The notes: generated by a model not told the origin, from the letters alone. Positions 20,686 to 28,858 are shown, counted from the stretch's first letter. The stretch is 64,000 nt of DNA from Hoeflea sp038900095 (GCF_038900095.1 NZ_JBBMQQ010000001.1:868001-932000); one strand, 5' to 3'. Numbers and translations are program-made.

Positions 20686-20811
20686 CTAGCGATTGCGGGG
20701 CCAGACCGGGTCCGTGGTCTTGCCGGGTATTTCCTGGCGCAGGGCGCCAAGTATCAGGCCGCTGAAGAGTGCAACGATCAACAGGGCAAGCAGGGCGAGA
20801 GCTATTGTCAT
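20686..20811 (-). CDS. Small single-pass membrane peptide (41 aa)
   Basis: A 41-residue reading frame, MTIALALLALLIVALFSG then LILGALRQEIPGKTTDPVWP and NR. The first 24 residues form one hydrophobic helix and the rest is a short charged tail. Support comes from the ribosome site AAAGGACAACCGTG directly before the ATG, an in-phase stop followed by a terminator-like hairpin, and codon use like the neighbours. It stands alone between convergent and co-directional genes. I do not recognise a family; a small membrane regulator or complex subunit is possible. Confidence 0.65.
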   Translation of the reverse strand: MTIALALLALLIVALFSGLILGALRQEIPGKTTDPVWPRNR

Positions 20812-20930
20812 CACGGTTGTCCTTTCGTCACATCAAACCTTGATGCAGACACCATGACAAATTCTGAATGAACCCAAGCTGAATGGATTCATGGCTAACA
20901 AATGGTGAGACGCCGTGCGGCAATTGTGCC

Positions 20931-21842
20931 TTAGAACAGGTGGACCGCGCCGGGAACAGCGAGGCCGAAATCCGGACCGCCCGGGCGTGGCGGCGGCAGG
21001 GTTTGCAGCATCGCGTGGATGTCCTGATCACTGGTTCCGTCCTCAATCAGGGTGGTCCAGACCCTGAACGACGACAGCTGATAGGAGCCAAACGAGGTGA
21101 TCATCGCCACATCCGATGCATCCGAGCCGCGCACCATCAGGATGCGGCCGATGCGGGGAACGTTGTAGCGCGCATCGACCGTGTGCCAGCTGCCGCCAAG
21201 GAAAACCTCGAACCAGGCGCAGAAATCGTCAAAGCCGGAGTCGGGCACGCCAATATCGCCGAGATAGCCGCTGGCATAGCGCGCCGGAATGTTCATCGCC
21301 CGGCAAAGACTGACGCCCAGATGGGCAAAATCGCGGCAGACACCGGATTTTTCCTCCAGCACATCGCGGGCTGTCTTGTCGGGGCGGCCGAACTTGTAGC
21401 CGAAGGTAACGTGGTTATGGACGAAGTCACAGATCGCCTGTACCCGCGGCCAGCCTTCCTGGGTGTTGCCGAAATTGGCCCAGGCGAAATTGCCCAGACT
21501 GTCGGAATCGCAATATCGGCTCGCGCCGAGGAAATCGAGTGTGTCGCTGGGCAGATCCTCGATCCGGTGCTGGATGGCGAATGTCGGCCAGATGTCCGGG
21601 ACACCGGAGACTTCGGTGGCGCAATCGCTCCAGAAGGTGGTTCGGCCCTGGTCGGCGACGGCGCGGGAAATCCGGTTGCCGTAGCGGTCCACATAGACGG
21701 ATATGGGTGTCATGCTGGTTGACCTGACATAGTCAGCGCCAATCAGCCGGCCGTTGAATTCCGTGTGCGTTGACAGTGCCAGCAGCATCGGAACCGGTGC
21801 CGGGCAGTCAACCATTATCTCAAAACCAAACCTGATCAGCAT
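20931..21842 (-). CDS. Transglutaminase-like family protein
   Basis: A 303-residue soluble protein with an N-terminal beta domain (MLIRFGFEIMVDCPAPVPML) and a papain-like transglutaminase core. The catalytic cysteine lies in EEKSGVCRDFAHLG, the histidine in FLGGSWHTVDARYN and the aspartate in the same HTVDAR segment. GYLGDIGVPDSGFDDFCAWF links them. This matches the bacterial peptidase-like transglutaminase family, whose substrates are mostly unknown; amide hydrolysis or cross-linking are the options. It is monocistronic, with 379 bases of upstream DNA before the divergent small gene at 22222. Confidence 0.88.
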   Translation of the reverse strand: MLIRFGFEIMVDCPAPVPMLLALSTHTEFNGRLIGADYVRSTSMTPISVYVDRYGNRISRAVADQGRTTFWSDCATEVSGVPDIWPTFAIQHRIEDLPSDTLDFLGASRYCDSDSLGNFAWANFGNTQEGWPRVQAICDFVHNHVTFGYKFGRPDKTARDVLEEKSGVCRDFAHLGVSLCRAMNIPARYASGYLGDIGVPDSGFDDFCAWFEVFLGGSWHTVDARYNVPRIGRILMVRGSDASDVAMITSFGSYQLSSFRVWTTLIEDGTSDQDIHAMLQTLPPPRPGGPDFGLAVPGAVHLF

Positions 21843-22221
21843 GCCGGTACCTTATGTGATGAACCCCGGTAACGCCTGGCGCGTGACCTTGTTCCAATGC
21901 CGGGCCAGACTATCTGGCCAGCGGCGCGGCCCCGAAATGGGCCCAAGACAGTATGGCACGGCTGGCGGCAATTGGCTTTGTCCTTTTTCGCAAACGCACA
22001 ATGGTCCGCCTGGTCGCGGCCAGGCCATGAGCGTGGATGCAGTTTCGCCTTTGATAAACCGCAATAGGGGCGTATGGATAAGGCGTAATAATTCAAGCGT
22101 TGCGCAGGAACGTTCAACGCGGGCTCAGCGCCACTTCGCTTGCATCTCGTATTTGAATTGAAAATCGCCGTTCGGTGGGCAGCAGTGCTGCGCCGGGCGC
22201 AGACAGTATCGGATAGTACCA
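21843..22221. other. Divergent intergenic region without recognised genes
   Basis: A 379-base gap between the leftward transglutaminase-like gene and the rightward 70-residue gene. Open frames here have no ribosome sites or family resemblance. A possible promoter-like TTGATA lies near 22052, but no convincing partner was found. I see no terminator or operator that I would defend. Confidence 0.4.
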
Positions 22222-22434
22222 ATGACCAAGAATGTATTCACCAAGGGACAGCATGTCTCGCTTCAGTCACGTGTCGGACTGTCACCCCGGACTCCGATGG
22301 AGTTCACCGTATTGATGCGGTTGCCTGACAACCAGGGCAAGGCCCAGTACCGGATCCGCAATGACGAGCAGGGGCATGAACGTGTCGAACAGGGCAGCAA
22401 CCTGGAACTCGTCGCGTCGGTTACCAGCGCGTAG
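22222..22434 (+). CDS. Small conserved-type hypothetical protein (70 aa)
   Basis: A 70-residue soluble basic protein, MTKNVFTKGQHVSLQSRVGL at the start, then FTVLMRLPDNQGKAQYRIRN and a C-terminal SNLELVASVTSA. The pattern of alternating hydrophobics (VSLQSRV, FTVLMRL, QYRIR) suggests a small beta-barrel, somewhat like a KOW- or Tudor-type fold. I recall similar short proteins in Rhizobiales but have no function for them. The ribosome site is weak. It opens a run of three small co-directional genes (70, 46 and 88 residues). Confidence 0.6.
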   Translation: MTKNVFTKGQHVSLQSRVGLSPRTPMEFTVLMRLPDNQGKAQYRIRNDEQGHERVEQGSNLELVASVTSA

Positions 22435-22551
22435 CAGGAATTTCAGGCCGCCAGCATCATGCGGGCCGCGCCATAAATCCATCATTCGCGTTCACATTCC
22501 GGATGCGGCCAATCCCGGCCAACCGGATGAAACGCCCGAACAGGAAACACC

Positions 22552-22692
22552 ATGGCCAAGGGCCAAATGAGATCAAGTAAGGAAATTCGCAAACCGAAGA
22601 AGGACAAGGCCGCAGCCAAGACTGCAGCGCCTCTCGGTTCCGCGGTCAAGCAACTGGAAACAAACCCGTTCCAGAAAAAAGCCAAGAAGTGA
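22552..22692 (+). CDS. Small lysine-rich protein (46 aa)
   Basis: A 46-residue reading frame starting MAKGQMRSSKEIRKPKKDK and ending NPFQKKAKK. Thirteen residues are lysine, and the protein is likely disordered. Support is an ATG preceded by CAGGAAACACC, the short distance to the genes on either side and a codon pattern like the neighbours. I recall short proteins beginning MAKGQ(M/V)RS in Rhizobiales, which makes it probably real and lineage-specific. A nucleic-acid-binding or ribosome-associated role is a guess from charge alone. Confidence 0.65.
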   Translation: MAKGQMRSSKEIRKPKKDKAAAKTAAPLGSAVKQLETNPFQKKAKK

Positions 22693-22720
22693 GCGCGGGA
22701 CGGATTGACGAACTGCGTAC

Positions 22721-22987
22721 GTGGCGATGATCAACTTTCCCAATCAGAGCCGCAGTTTCGACGAGGATGCGGGTATCATACGGTTTTCCGGCTATGACGG
22801 CGTGATGGAAGTCCGCTTTGTTCTGGAAGCACCTGCCCTCGAACGGCTCGCCGGACTGACCCGTACACCGGAAACGGCCTATCTCGATGCGTTCGATCGT
22901 TTCCGTTCGAAAATCGAGGCGGTTGCCGTGCGGGCCTATCAGAAAAAGCGCAACTCGATGGTCCGGCTGTCCTACGACGACTTCTGA
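22721..22987 (+). CDS. DUF1488 family protein
   Basis: An 88-residue protein with the DUF1488 layout: INFPNQSRSFDEDAGIIRFS at the start, then GVMEVRFVLEAPALERLAG, then AFDRFRSKIEAVAVRAYQKK and a C-terminal VRLSYDDF. The start is ambiguous: GTG at 22721 or ATG at 22727 (MINFPN), neither with a good ribosome site. The family is widespread in proteobacteria and has no known function. It follows the lysine-rich gene by 28 bases. Confidence 0.75.
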   Translation: MAMINFPNQSRSFDEDAGIIRFSGYDGVMEVRFVLEAPALERLAGLTRTPETAYLDAFDRFRSKIEAVAVRAYQKKRNSMVRLSYDDF

Positions 22988-23127
22988 CATTGCCGCATTG
23001 CCGTTTGCCGGTTTGATTTTGCGTCCACGGATGGCGTATTTCTGGCCTGACAGGGATGGATCGGGCCAATCATTGCTTGATGCGCCCTGTCTGTCATGAC
23101 AAAAGGCGACCCAAAGAGGGGGTTGCC

Positions 23128-23625
23128 ATGCGGATTGCATTTTATCCCGGATCATTTGATCCCATGACCAATGGCCATATCGATGTGCTCGAGCAGTCGC
23201 TGGCGCTGTGCGACCAGCTGGTTGTCGGCATCGGGGTGCATCCGGGCAAAACGCCGATGTTCTCGTTCGATGAGCGGGCAAGCATGATCGCGGATGTGGT
23301 CAAAAGCAAATTTCCACAGCGCTCAGGCGACGTTAGCGTTGTCTCCTTCAAGAACCTGGTGGTCGAGGCCGCACAGGAGGCAGGTGCCAGCGTGCTGGTG
23401 CGGGGCCTGCGTGACGGGACCGATCTTGATTACGAGATGCAGATGGCGGGCATGAACCGGGCGATGGCGCCGGGGATCACCACCGTGTTTGCACCAGCCT
23501 ATCCGGAATCCCGCCACATCACCGCCACGCTTGTGCGGCAAATCGCCAAGATGGGCGGCGATACCACGCCGTTTGTTCCGGTTGTCGTGCAAAATGCACT
23601 GAAAGCGCGGTTGTCGGAAGCCTAA
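23128..23625 (+). CDS. coaD: Phosphopantetheine adenylyltransferase
   Basis: Transfers AMP from ATP to 4'-phosphopantetheine, the penultimate step of coenzyme A synthesis. It has 165 residues, normal for the family. The nucleotidyltransferase signature appears as YPGSFDPMTNGHIDV with its T-x-G-H motif, then LVRGLRDGTDLDYEMQMAGM, and the second ATP motif ESRHITATLVRQIAKMGGD. The ATG at 23128 follows GAGGGGGTTGCC; the longer frame from 23056 has 24 extra unconserved residues. It precedes two cyclophilin genes on the same strand, a cluster order I associate with Rhizobiales. Confidence 0.96.
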   Translation: MRIAFYPGSFDPMTNGHIDVLEQSLALCDQLVVGIGVHPGKTPMFSFDERASMIADVVKSKFPQRSGDVSVVSFKNLVVEAAQEAGASVLVRGLRDGTDLDYEMQMAGMNRAMAPGITTVFAPAYPESRHITATLVRQIAKMGGDTTPFVPVVVQNALKARLSEA

Positions 23626-23722
23626 CCCGCTTCGCCGTGGCGTTGCCAAGCCAGCGGCGGTGTGTCAAACGATTGCCGCCGGGCCGTTGAGCCGCCTGGC
23701 TGCCGCATTTATTGGAGCCATC

Positions 23723-24289
23723 ATGCGTCCTTCACGTCTGTTCATCGCCGCGACCCTGGCCCTTGGCCTGGTCTCGACATCCTTTGCCGCCGCTGCCGAA
23801 ATGCTGACCATCACGCTGAAAACCGGCGATGTGGTCATCGAACTCGCCGACGACGTGGCGCCACAACATGCCGCGCGCCTGAAGGCGCTGGCCGATGCCG
23901 GTGAATACGACAATGTCGCCTTTCACCGCGTGATCGAAGGCTTCATGGCCCAGACCGGCGACGTCGAGTTCGGCGACATGGAAGACGGCTTCGTACCGCA
24001 GCGCGCCGGAACCGGCGGGTCTTCGCAGCCAGACCTGAAGGCAGAATTCTCCGACAGGCCGTTCGAACGCGGCACGGTCGGGATGGCCCGTTCGCAGAAT
24101 CCGAATTCGGCGAACTCGCAATTTTTCATCATGTTCGCACCGGCGCCGCATCTGAATGGCCAGTACACGGTGGTAGGCAAGGTGATCAAGGGCATGGAAC
24201 TTGTCGACCAGATCAAGCGCGGCAGTGCCAGCAACAATGGTTCGGTCAGCGATCCGGATCGGATGATCAAGGTTCGCTCCGGCGGCTGA
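23723..24289 (+). CDS. ppiA: Periplasmic peptidylprolyl isomerase (cyclophilin)
   Basis: Catalyses cis-trans isomerisation of prolyl bonds in exported proteins; 188 residues. A signal peptide covers residues 1-24 (RPSRLFIAATLALGLVSTSF, cleavage near AAA-AE). The cyclophilin core follows: VAFHRVIEGFMAQTGD with the catalytic arginine, then GTVGMARSQNPNSANSQFFI and LNGQYTVVGKVIKGMELVDQ. The ATG at 23723 has TTGGAG upstream. It is followed 36 bases later by a cytoplasmic paralogue, so the pair looks like an old duplication with split localisation. Confidence 0.93.
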   Translation: MRPSRLFIAATLALGLVSTSFAAAAEMLTITLKTGDVVIELADDVAPQHAARLKALADAGEYDNVAFHRVIEGFMAQTGDVEFGDMEDGFVPQRAGTGGSSQPDLKAEFSDRPFERGTVGMARSQNPNSANSQFFIMFAPAPHLNGQYTVVGKVIKGMELVDQIKRGSASNNGSVSDPDRMIKVRSGG

Positions 24290-24325
24290 CGAGACACGAT
24301 ACTCAATCAACACAGGAGAGACCCC

Positions 24326-24841
24326 ATGGCGGAGATCAAGGATCCCGAAAACACACTCATCATGGAAACCACGCAAGGTGAGGTGATCATTGAACTGCTT
24401 CCGGATCTGGCCCCCGGCCATGTTGCGCGGATCAAGGAACTGACGCGCGAAGGCGCCTATGACGGCGTGGTGTTTCACCGCGTGATCGAAGGCTTCATGG
24501 CGCAGACCGGAGACGTCAAGTTCGGCAAGTCCGGCGGCAAGGATTTCAACCCGGGCCGTGCCGGTATGGGCGGCTCGGAAAAGCCCGACCTGAAGGCGGA
24601 ATTCTCCAACATGAACCATGCGCGCGGCACCTGCTCGATGGCGCGTGCGCAGGATCCGAACTCGGCCAACTCGCAGTTCTTCATCTGCTTTGACGACGCC
24701 GGCTTCCTCAACCGCCAGTACACGGTCTGGGGCCAGGTGACATCGGGTATGGACAATGTCGACAAGATCAAGCGCGGCGAGCCCGTGGTCGATCCGGACA
24801 AGATCGTTTCGATGAAGGTCGCGGCTGACGCCAAGGCTTAA
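24326..24841 (+). CDS. ppiB: Cytoplasmic peptidylprolyl isomerase (cyclophilin)
   Basis: A 171-residue cyclophilin without signal peptide. It has the active-site block VVFHRVIEGFMAQTGD, then GTCSMARAQDPNSANSQFFI, then LNRQYTVWGQVTSGMDNVDK. It closely resembles the exported copy immediately upstream. The ATG follows AGGAGAGACCCC. A strong hairpin terminator follows at 24850, marking the end of the coaD-ppiA-ppiB unit. Confidence 0.95.
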   Translation: MAEIKDPENTLIMETTQGEVIIELLPDLAPGHVARIKELTREGAYDGVVFHRVIEGFMAQTGDVKFGKSGGKDFNPGRAGMGGSEKPDLKAEFSNMNHARGTCSMARAQDPNSANSQFFICFDDAGFLNRQYTVWGQVTSGMDNVDKIKRGEPVVDPDKIVSMKVAADAKA

Positions 24842-24849
24842 TCCTTTTT

Positions 24850-24901
24850 ACGCGCGGAATTCGCTGGCTTCAGGCCATCTGAATTCCGCGCGTTTGTTTT
24901 T
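24850..24901 (+). terminator. Rho-independent terminator after ppiB
   Basis: ACGCGCGGAATTC (24850-24862) pairs perfectly with GAATTCCGCGCGT (24881-24893), a 13-base stem with an 18-base loop, followed by TTGTTTTT. It lies between ppiB and queA, so queA-tgt should have its own promoter or depend on read-through. Confidence 0.92.
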
Positions 24902-24912
24902 GGGGTACGCAG

Positions 24913-25989
24913 GTGCGGGTAGACCTTTTCGATTTTGACCTTCCCGACGAGCGGATCGCGCTCCGGCCGGCAAACCCGCGCGACAGTGCCCGGTTGCTGC
25001 ATGTCGGGGCCGATGGCACGCTTGCCGATCTGAAGGTTGGCGATCTGGCCGGCCTGCTTGAGCCCGGCGATGCGCTGGTGTTCAACGATACAAAAGTTAT
25101 CCCGGCTCAGCTCGAAGGCTTTCGCATCCGTGGTGAAAACCGGCAACGCATCTCGGCCACATTGCATATGCGTTCCGGTTCGGACCGCTGGAAGGCCTTT
25201 GTCCGCCCGGGAAAACGTATCAAGCAGGGCGACCGGCTGTCGTTCGGCGGTGATGGCGCAACCTGCCTTTCAGGCGTGCTCGATGCCACGGCGGGTGAGC
25301 GCGGCGAGGGCGGTGAACTTGAACTGGTCTTCGATCTGAGCGGCCCGGCGCTGGATTTGGCGATCATGGCCACCGGTCATATCCCGCTGCCGCCCTATAT
25401 TGCCTCCAAACGCGGCGAGGACGATCAGGACCGCAAGGACTACCAGACAATTTACGCCCGCGAGGATGGCGCCGTTGCCGCGCCGACCGCAGGGCTGCAT
25501 TTCACGCCCGACCTGTTCGCTCAGCTTGATGCCCGCGGCATCTCCCGGCATTTCGTCACGCTTCATGTCGGTGCAGGCACCTTTCTGCCGGTCAAGGTCG
25601 ACGACACGACCGAACATCTGATGCATTCCGAAATCGGCTATGTCAGTGCCGAGACCGCTGCAGCGCTCAATGAAGTGCATGCGCGGGGCGGCCGGGTTGT
25701 TTCGGTCGGCACCACCTCGTTGCGGCTGCTGGAAAGTGCCACGGACGAAGCCGGAACCATCAAGGCATGGTCCGGCCCGACCGACATCTTCATCACGCCG
25801 GGTTACAGGTTTCGTGCCGTCGATGTGCTGATGACCAATTTCCATCTGCCGCGCTCGACGCTTTTCATGCTGGTTTCGGCATTCTCAGGCCTCGACACCA
25901 TGCGCGCCGCCTATCAGCATGCCATCGATGACAACTACCGTTTCTATTCCTATGGCGATGCCAGCCTGTTGTTCCGGAGCGAACCGTGA
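24913..25989 (+). CDS. queA: S-adenosylmethionine:tRNA ribosyltransferase-isomerase
   Basis: Forms epoxyqueuosine on tRNA by transferring and isomerising ribose from S-adenosylmethionine; 358 residues. Family blocks: DFDLPDERIALRPANPRDSA, DALVFNDTKVIPAQLEG, HIPLPPYI, DYQTIYAREDGAVAAPTAGL with the LHFTP continuation, and FITPGYRFRAVDVLMTNFHL. The start is GTG at 24913, twelve bases past the ppiB terminator. It overlaps tgt by four bases (GTGA), so the two steps of queuosine synthesis are translationally coupled. Confidence 0.97.
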   Translation: MRVDLFDFDLPDERIALRPANPRDSARLLHVGADGTLADLKVGDLAGLLEPGDALVFNDTKVIPAQLEGFRIRGENRQRISATLHMRSGSDRWKAFVRPGKRIKQGDRLSFGGDGATCLSGVLDATAGERGEGGELELVFDLSGPALDLAIMATGHIPLPPYIASKRGEDDQDRKDYQTIYAREDGAVAAPTAGLHFTPDLFAQLDARGISRHFVTLHVGAGTFLPVKVDDTTEHLMHSEIGYVSAETAAALNEVHARGGRVVSVGTTSLRLLESATDEAGTIKAWSGPTDIFITPGYRFRAVDVLMTNFHLPRSTLFMLVSAFSGLDTMRAAYQHAIDDNYRFYSYGDASLLFRSEP

Positions 25990-27122
25990 CCACCGATCAT
26001 TTCCAGTTCAAATTGCTTGCCACCGACGGCAAGGCGCGGCGCGGCGAAATCACCATGCCGCGTGGCGCCATCCGCACGCCGGCCTTCATGCCGGTCGGCA
26101 CCGGCGGCACGGTCAAGGCGATGTATATGGACCAGGTCAGTGACCTGGGCGCCGACATCATCCTGGGCAATACCTATCATCTGATGCTGCGTCCCGGTGC
26201 CGAGCGGGTTGCGAAACTTGGCGGCTTGCACGAATTCGCCCGCTGGCCAAAGCCGATCCTGACCGATTCAGGCGGGTTTCAGGTGATGTCGCTGTCGGCC
26301 CTGCGCAAGATCAACGAGCAGGGCGTGACCTTCCAGTCGCATATCGACGGCTCGCGCCACGAGATGAGCCCGGAACGCTCGATCGAAATCCAGGGCCTGC
26401 TCGATTCCGACATCCAGATGCAGCTCGATGAATGCGTCCGGTTGCCGGCCAGCGAGACGGACATCGAGCGCGCCATGGAAATGTCGCTGCGCTGGGCAGA
26501 GCGCTGCAAGGTTGCGTTCGGCGACCAGCCCGGCAAGGCGATGTTCGGCATTGTCCAGGGCGGCGATATCCCGAAATTGCGCGAGCGCTCGGCCAAGGGG
26601 CTGTCGGGCCTCGATCTCAAGGGCTATGCCGTTGGCGGTCTGGCTGTAGGGGAGCCGCAAGAGGTGATGCTCGACATGCTCGATGTTACCTGTCCGCTAC
26701 TGCCGGCGGAAAAGCCGCGCTACCTGATGGGTGTGGGCACACCCGACGACATGCTCAAATCGGTCGGCCGCGGCATCGACATGTTCGATTGCGTGATGCC
26801 GACCCGTGCTGGCCGCCACGGCCTGGCCTTTACCCGCCACGGCAAGATCAACATCAAGAACGCGCGCCACGCCGAGGACCACCGTCCGCTGGATGAGGAA
26901 AGCTCATGCCCGGCGGCGCGTGATTATTCGCGCGCCTATCTGCATCATCTGGTCCGCTCCAACGAGATATTGGGCATGATGCTGATCACCTGGAACAATT
27001 TGTCCTACTATCAGGACCTGATGGCCGGGATCCGCGCTTCAATCGAGGCGCAAAGGTTCGAGGCCTTTTCCACCGAAACGCAAGAGGCCTGGGCCAGGGG
27101 CGATATTCCGCCGCTGGGGTGA
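25986..27122 (+). CDS. tgt: tRNA-guanine transglycosylase, with a degenerate zinc site
   Basis: Exchanges guanine-34 for preQ1 in GUN anticodons; 378 residues. The catalytic aspartates are present: Asp94 in LTDSGGFQ and Asp268 in MFDCVMPTRAGRHG. GIVQGG and GYAVGGLAVGE, both substrate-pocket segments, are intact. The C-terminal zinc motif is unusual: of the four usual ligands (three Cys and one His) only Cys308 remains; the others are Ser306, Ala311 and Asn337 (SSCPAARDYSRAYLHHL, then ITWNNLSYY). GTG start overlaps the queA stop. I suspect this is a lineage trait rather than decay, since all other motifs are clean. Confidence 0.96.
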   Translation: MTTDHFQFKLLATDGKARRGEITMPRGAIRTPAFMPVGTGGTVKAMYMDQVSDLGADIILGNTYHLMLRPGAERVAKLGGLHEFARWPKPILTDSGGFQVMSLSALRKINEQGVTFQSHIDGSRHEMSPERSIEIQGLLDSDIQMQLDECVRLPASETDIERAMEMSLRWAERCKVAFGDQPGKAMFGIVQGGDIPKLRERSAKGLSGLDLKGYAVGGLAVGEPQEVMLDMLDVTCPLLPAEKPRYLMGVGTPDDMLKSVGRGIDMFDCVMPTRAGRHGLAFTRHGKINIKNARHAEDHRPLDEESSCPAARDYSRAYLHHLVRSNEILGMMLITWNNLSYYQDLMAGIRASIEAQRFEAFSTETQEAWARGDIPPLG

Positions 27123-27154
27123 GGGGAGTTTTTCCCCTGTGCATGTCCTCGTGA

Positions 27155-27203
27155 ATGCCGCCGCCATCACCCAGGCTCAGGTCCTGGGGCACGGCGGCGG
27201 CAT
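27155..27203. terminator. Eleven-base-pair hairpin between convergent genes
   Basis: ATGCCGCCGCC (27155-27165) pairs perfectly with GGCGGCGGCAT (27193-27203) around a 27-base loop. It lies between the ends of tgt and the leftward lipoprotein gene. Neither strand has a T-run next to it. A smaller hairpin, AGGGGA with TCCCCT, starts at the tgt stop (27122-27138). Confidence 0.5.
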
Positions 27204-27270
27204 AATCCTGTCATTCAATTTGTAGGCAGGGGCCGGCTTCTCAACTGACGCCCGGCGCTGCACACCAACC

Positions 27271-27603
27271 TCAAACGGCGTCGAGCGTTTTTTCGCAATG
27301 CGACGGCCCGCCCTTCGGATCAATGTGATCGGAGACGGCGTTGATGGTCTTGATGGTGTAGTCCTTGCTGACCGTCAGCTCGACCAGGCAGCGCTTGCCC
27401 CGGGCATAGCCGCCGCGCCAGCGGTACTGCGTGGTGCCGCCCATACCCACGGTGTCGGATATCGGAGGTCCATAGGCCGCGAAGAACGCGCCTGCCGACT
27501 TGCCGTTCCAGCGCTTCTGCAGCGGGTTGGACGGGACCGATGCGGTGGTGCAGGCAGTGAGGGCAGCGGCGGAAACCGCTAGGATTGCAAGCCGGAATTT
27601 CAT
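27271..27603 (-). CDS. Small lipoprotein, function unknown
   Basis: A 110-residue lipoprotein: signal MKFRLAILAVSAAALTAC with lipobox LTAC, so the mature chain starts at Cys18. The mature part has NPLQKRWNGKSAGAFFAAYG, then TTQYRWRGGYARGKRCLVEL and ends HCEKTLDAV; two further cysteines may form a disulfide. The ATG at 27603 is used because it begins the signal; ATGs at 27612 and 27624 are alternatives. AYGPP with a downstream WRGG strand recalls small outer-membrane assembly (BamE-like) folds, but this is only resemblance. Confidence 0.75.
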   Translation of the reverse strand: MKFRLAILAVSAAALTACTTASVPSNPLQKRWNGKSAGAFFAAYGPPISDTVGMGGTTQYRWRGGYARGKRCLVELTVSKDYTIKTINAVSDHIDPKGGPSHCEKTLDAV

Positions 27604-27828
27604 GGTCGACATTTCCTTGGACATCCTTTGATGGTTGGCGGCAACAGCCGCTGTCATCCGTCATAGCGGATTTCGCGCGGAGGGAAAATCGTTTGTCCGG
27701 GAGGATCGAACGGAGAGGCGTTTCTGGCGGCCGCCGGCTTGTGCTTGACCGGCGTTGCTATCGGATGCACCATCACGCAAGGGATTACGCACAGGGATCC
27801 CTGACATCAATGGAGTGAGGGTTGGTCG

Positions 27829-28086
27829 ATGAAAATTCTGAAATTGGCAATCGTCATCGTCGCGGCAGGAACACTGGCTGCCTGCACGACAACCGAGAAA
27901 ACGGCCAGTGGCGCAGGGATCGGCGCGGCAGTGGGTGCGATTGCATCAAACAGCGTCGGCGGTGCCGTTGCAGGTGCCTTGATCGGCGGCTTTGGTACGT
28001 TTCTGATCGAAACCGCGGATGGCCGGTGCCAGTACCGCAATTCCAGAGGCCGGGTTTACACCACACGGTGCCATTGGCTGAGATAG
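27829..28086 (+). CDS. Glycine-zipper lipoprotein
   Basis: An 85-residue lipoprotein with signal MKILKLAIVIVAAGTLAAC (lipobox LAAC) and a glycine-zipper segment (SGAGIGAAVGAIASNSVGGA, then VAGALIGGFG) that can insert in or oligomerise at membranes. The C-terminal tail DGRCQYRNSRGRVYTTRCHW holds two cysteines, likely oxidised. The ATG follows GGAGTGAGGGTTGGTCG. Related proteins are seen in the envelopes of many proteobacteria; none of the details here fix a function. Divergent from the lipoprotein at 27271. Confidence 0.82.
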   Translation: MKILKLAIVIVAAGTLAACTTTEKTASGAGIGAAVGAIASNSVGGAVAGALIGGFGTFLIETADGRCQYRNSRGRVYTTRCHWLR

Positions 28087-28138
28087 GCTGAAGCCCCAGG
28101 TATCGGGCGTCGGCGGTAAGGTTGGAGACGGGACCGTC

Positions 28139-28330
28139 ATGAAACTGTTTGCGATCTTGCTCGTGCTTGTGAGCCTCGCGGGGATGATCTTCGGCTGGTG
28201 GGGTGTCGAGACCGTCTCCGGACGGCGTCATTTCGATGAGATGGCAGGGATCATCCCGTTTGTGACGGGCATTGCCTCGTTCGTCCTGCTGTTGATTGCC
28301 GGGATTGTCTACTATTTCGCAAGCCGGTAG
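28139..28330 (+). CDS. Small two-helix membrane protein (63 aa)
   Basis: A 63-residue protein with two transmembrane helices (LFAILLVLVSLAGMIFGWWG and IPFVTGIASFVLLLIAGIVY) joined by a short charged loop, ETVSGRRHFDEMAG. The start ATG follows GGAGACGGGACCGTC. I do not recognise a family. It follows the glycine-zipper lipoprotein gene by 52 bases and may be co-transcribed, hinting at a small envelope unit. Confidence 0.7.
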   Translation: MKLFAILLVLVSLAGMIFGWWGVETVSGRRHFDEMAGIIPFVTGIASFVLLLIAGIVYYFASR

Positions 28331-28375
28331 GCGCAGGCGCGGCCATGTGTTCCGCGCTTGCCTTGCAATATCGCC

Positions 28376-28858
28376 CTACGAGATCGAGATAATCTCGATT
28401 TCCTGCTCGCCAACTTCAACCACATCGCCCACCGCCTTGCCCATCAGTGCGCGGGCCACCGGGGAGGCAAACGAGATGGTGCCGGTCCTGGGATCGGCCT
28501 CGTCCTCACCGACGATGCGATAGGTCTGCGGTGGTCGCTCGTCGCGGCTATAGGTGACGGTGGAACCGAAGGCGACGACTTCATGTGAAGTCGGGTCCGG
28601 CATCACTTGCGCGGTGCGAACCCGCTCGGCGAAATAGCGGGCATCGCGCAAGGGGGTGGCCTGCTGGCGGCGCTTTTCATTGACGTCCTCGATGGTGTTT
28701 GCTGCCTCATAGGCAGCGCGCGCGGCGTCGAGTTGCGCCTGCAACTGCTTCAGTCCGGTCAGTGTCACCAGATTGGGGTTTTGCGAAATCGGCCGGTCCG
28801 GCAGCAGGGTTTCGGCTGCGGTTTCGGAACTCTCTTCCTTGGTGAAGGCAACGCTCAC
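28376..28858 (-). CDS. GreA/GreB family transcription elongation factor
   Basis: A 160-residue factor of the type that rescues backtracked RNA polymerase. An N-terminal coiled coil (LTGLKQLQAQLDAARAAYEA, then RDARYFAERVRTAQV) carries Asp58 and Glu61 in EDVNEK, which match the spacing of the catalytic acidic pair of E. coli GreA. The FKBP-like C-terminal domain has VAFGSTVTYS, TYRIVGEDEADPRTGTISFA and GKAVGDVVEV. Start GTG at 28858 with GGAG seven bases upstream; an extra 20 or so residues before the coiled coil distinguish it from housekeeping GreA. It is likely a second, lineage-specific Gre factor. Confidence 0.82.
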   Translation of the reverse strand: MSVAFTKEESSETAAETLLPDRPISQNPNLVTLTGLKQLQAQLDAARAAYEAANTIEDVNEKRRQQATPLRDARYFAERVRTAQVMPDPTSHEVVAFGSTVTYSRDERPPQTYRIVGEDEADPRTGTISFASPVARALMGKAVGDVVEVGEQEIEIISIS

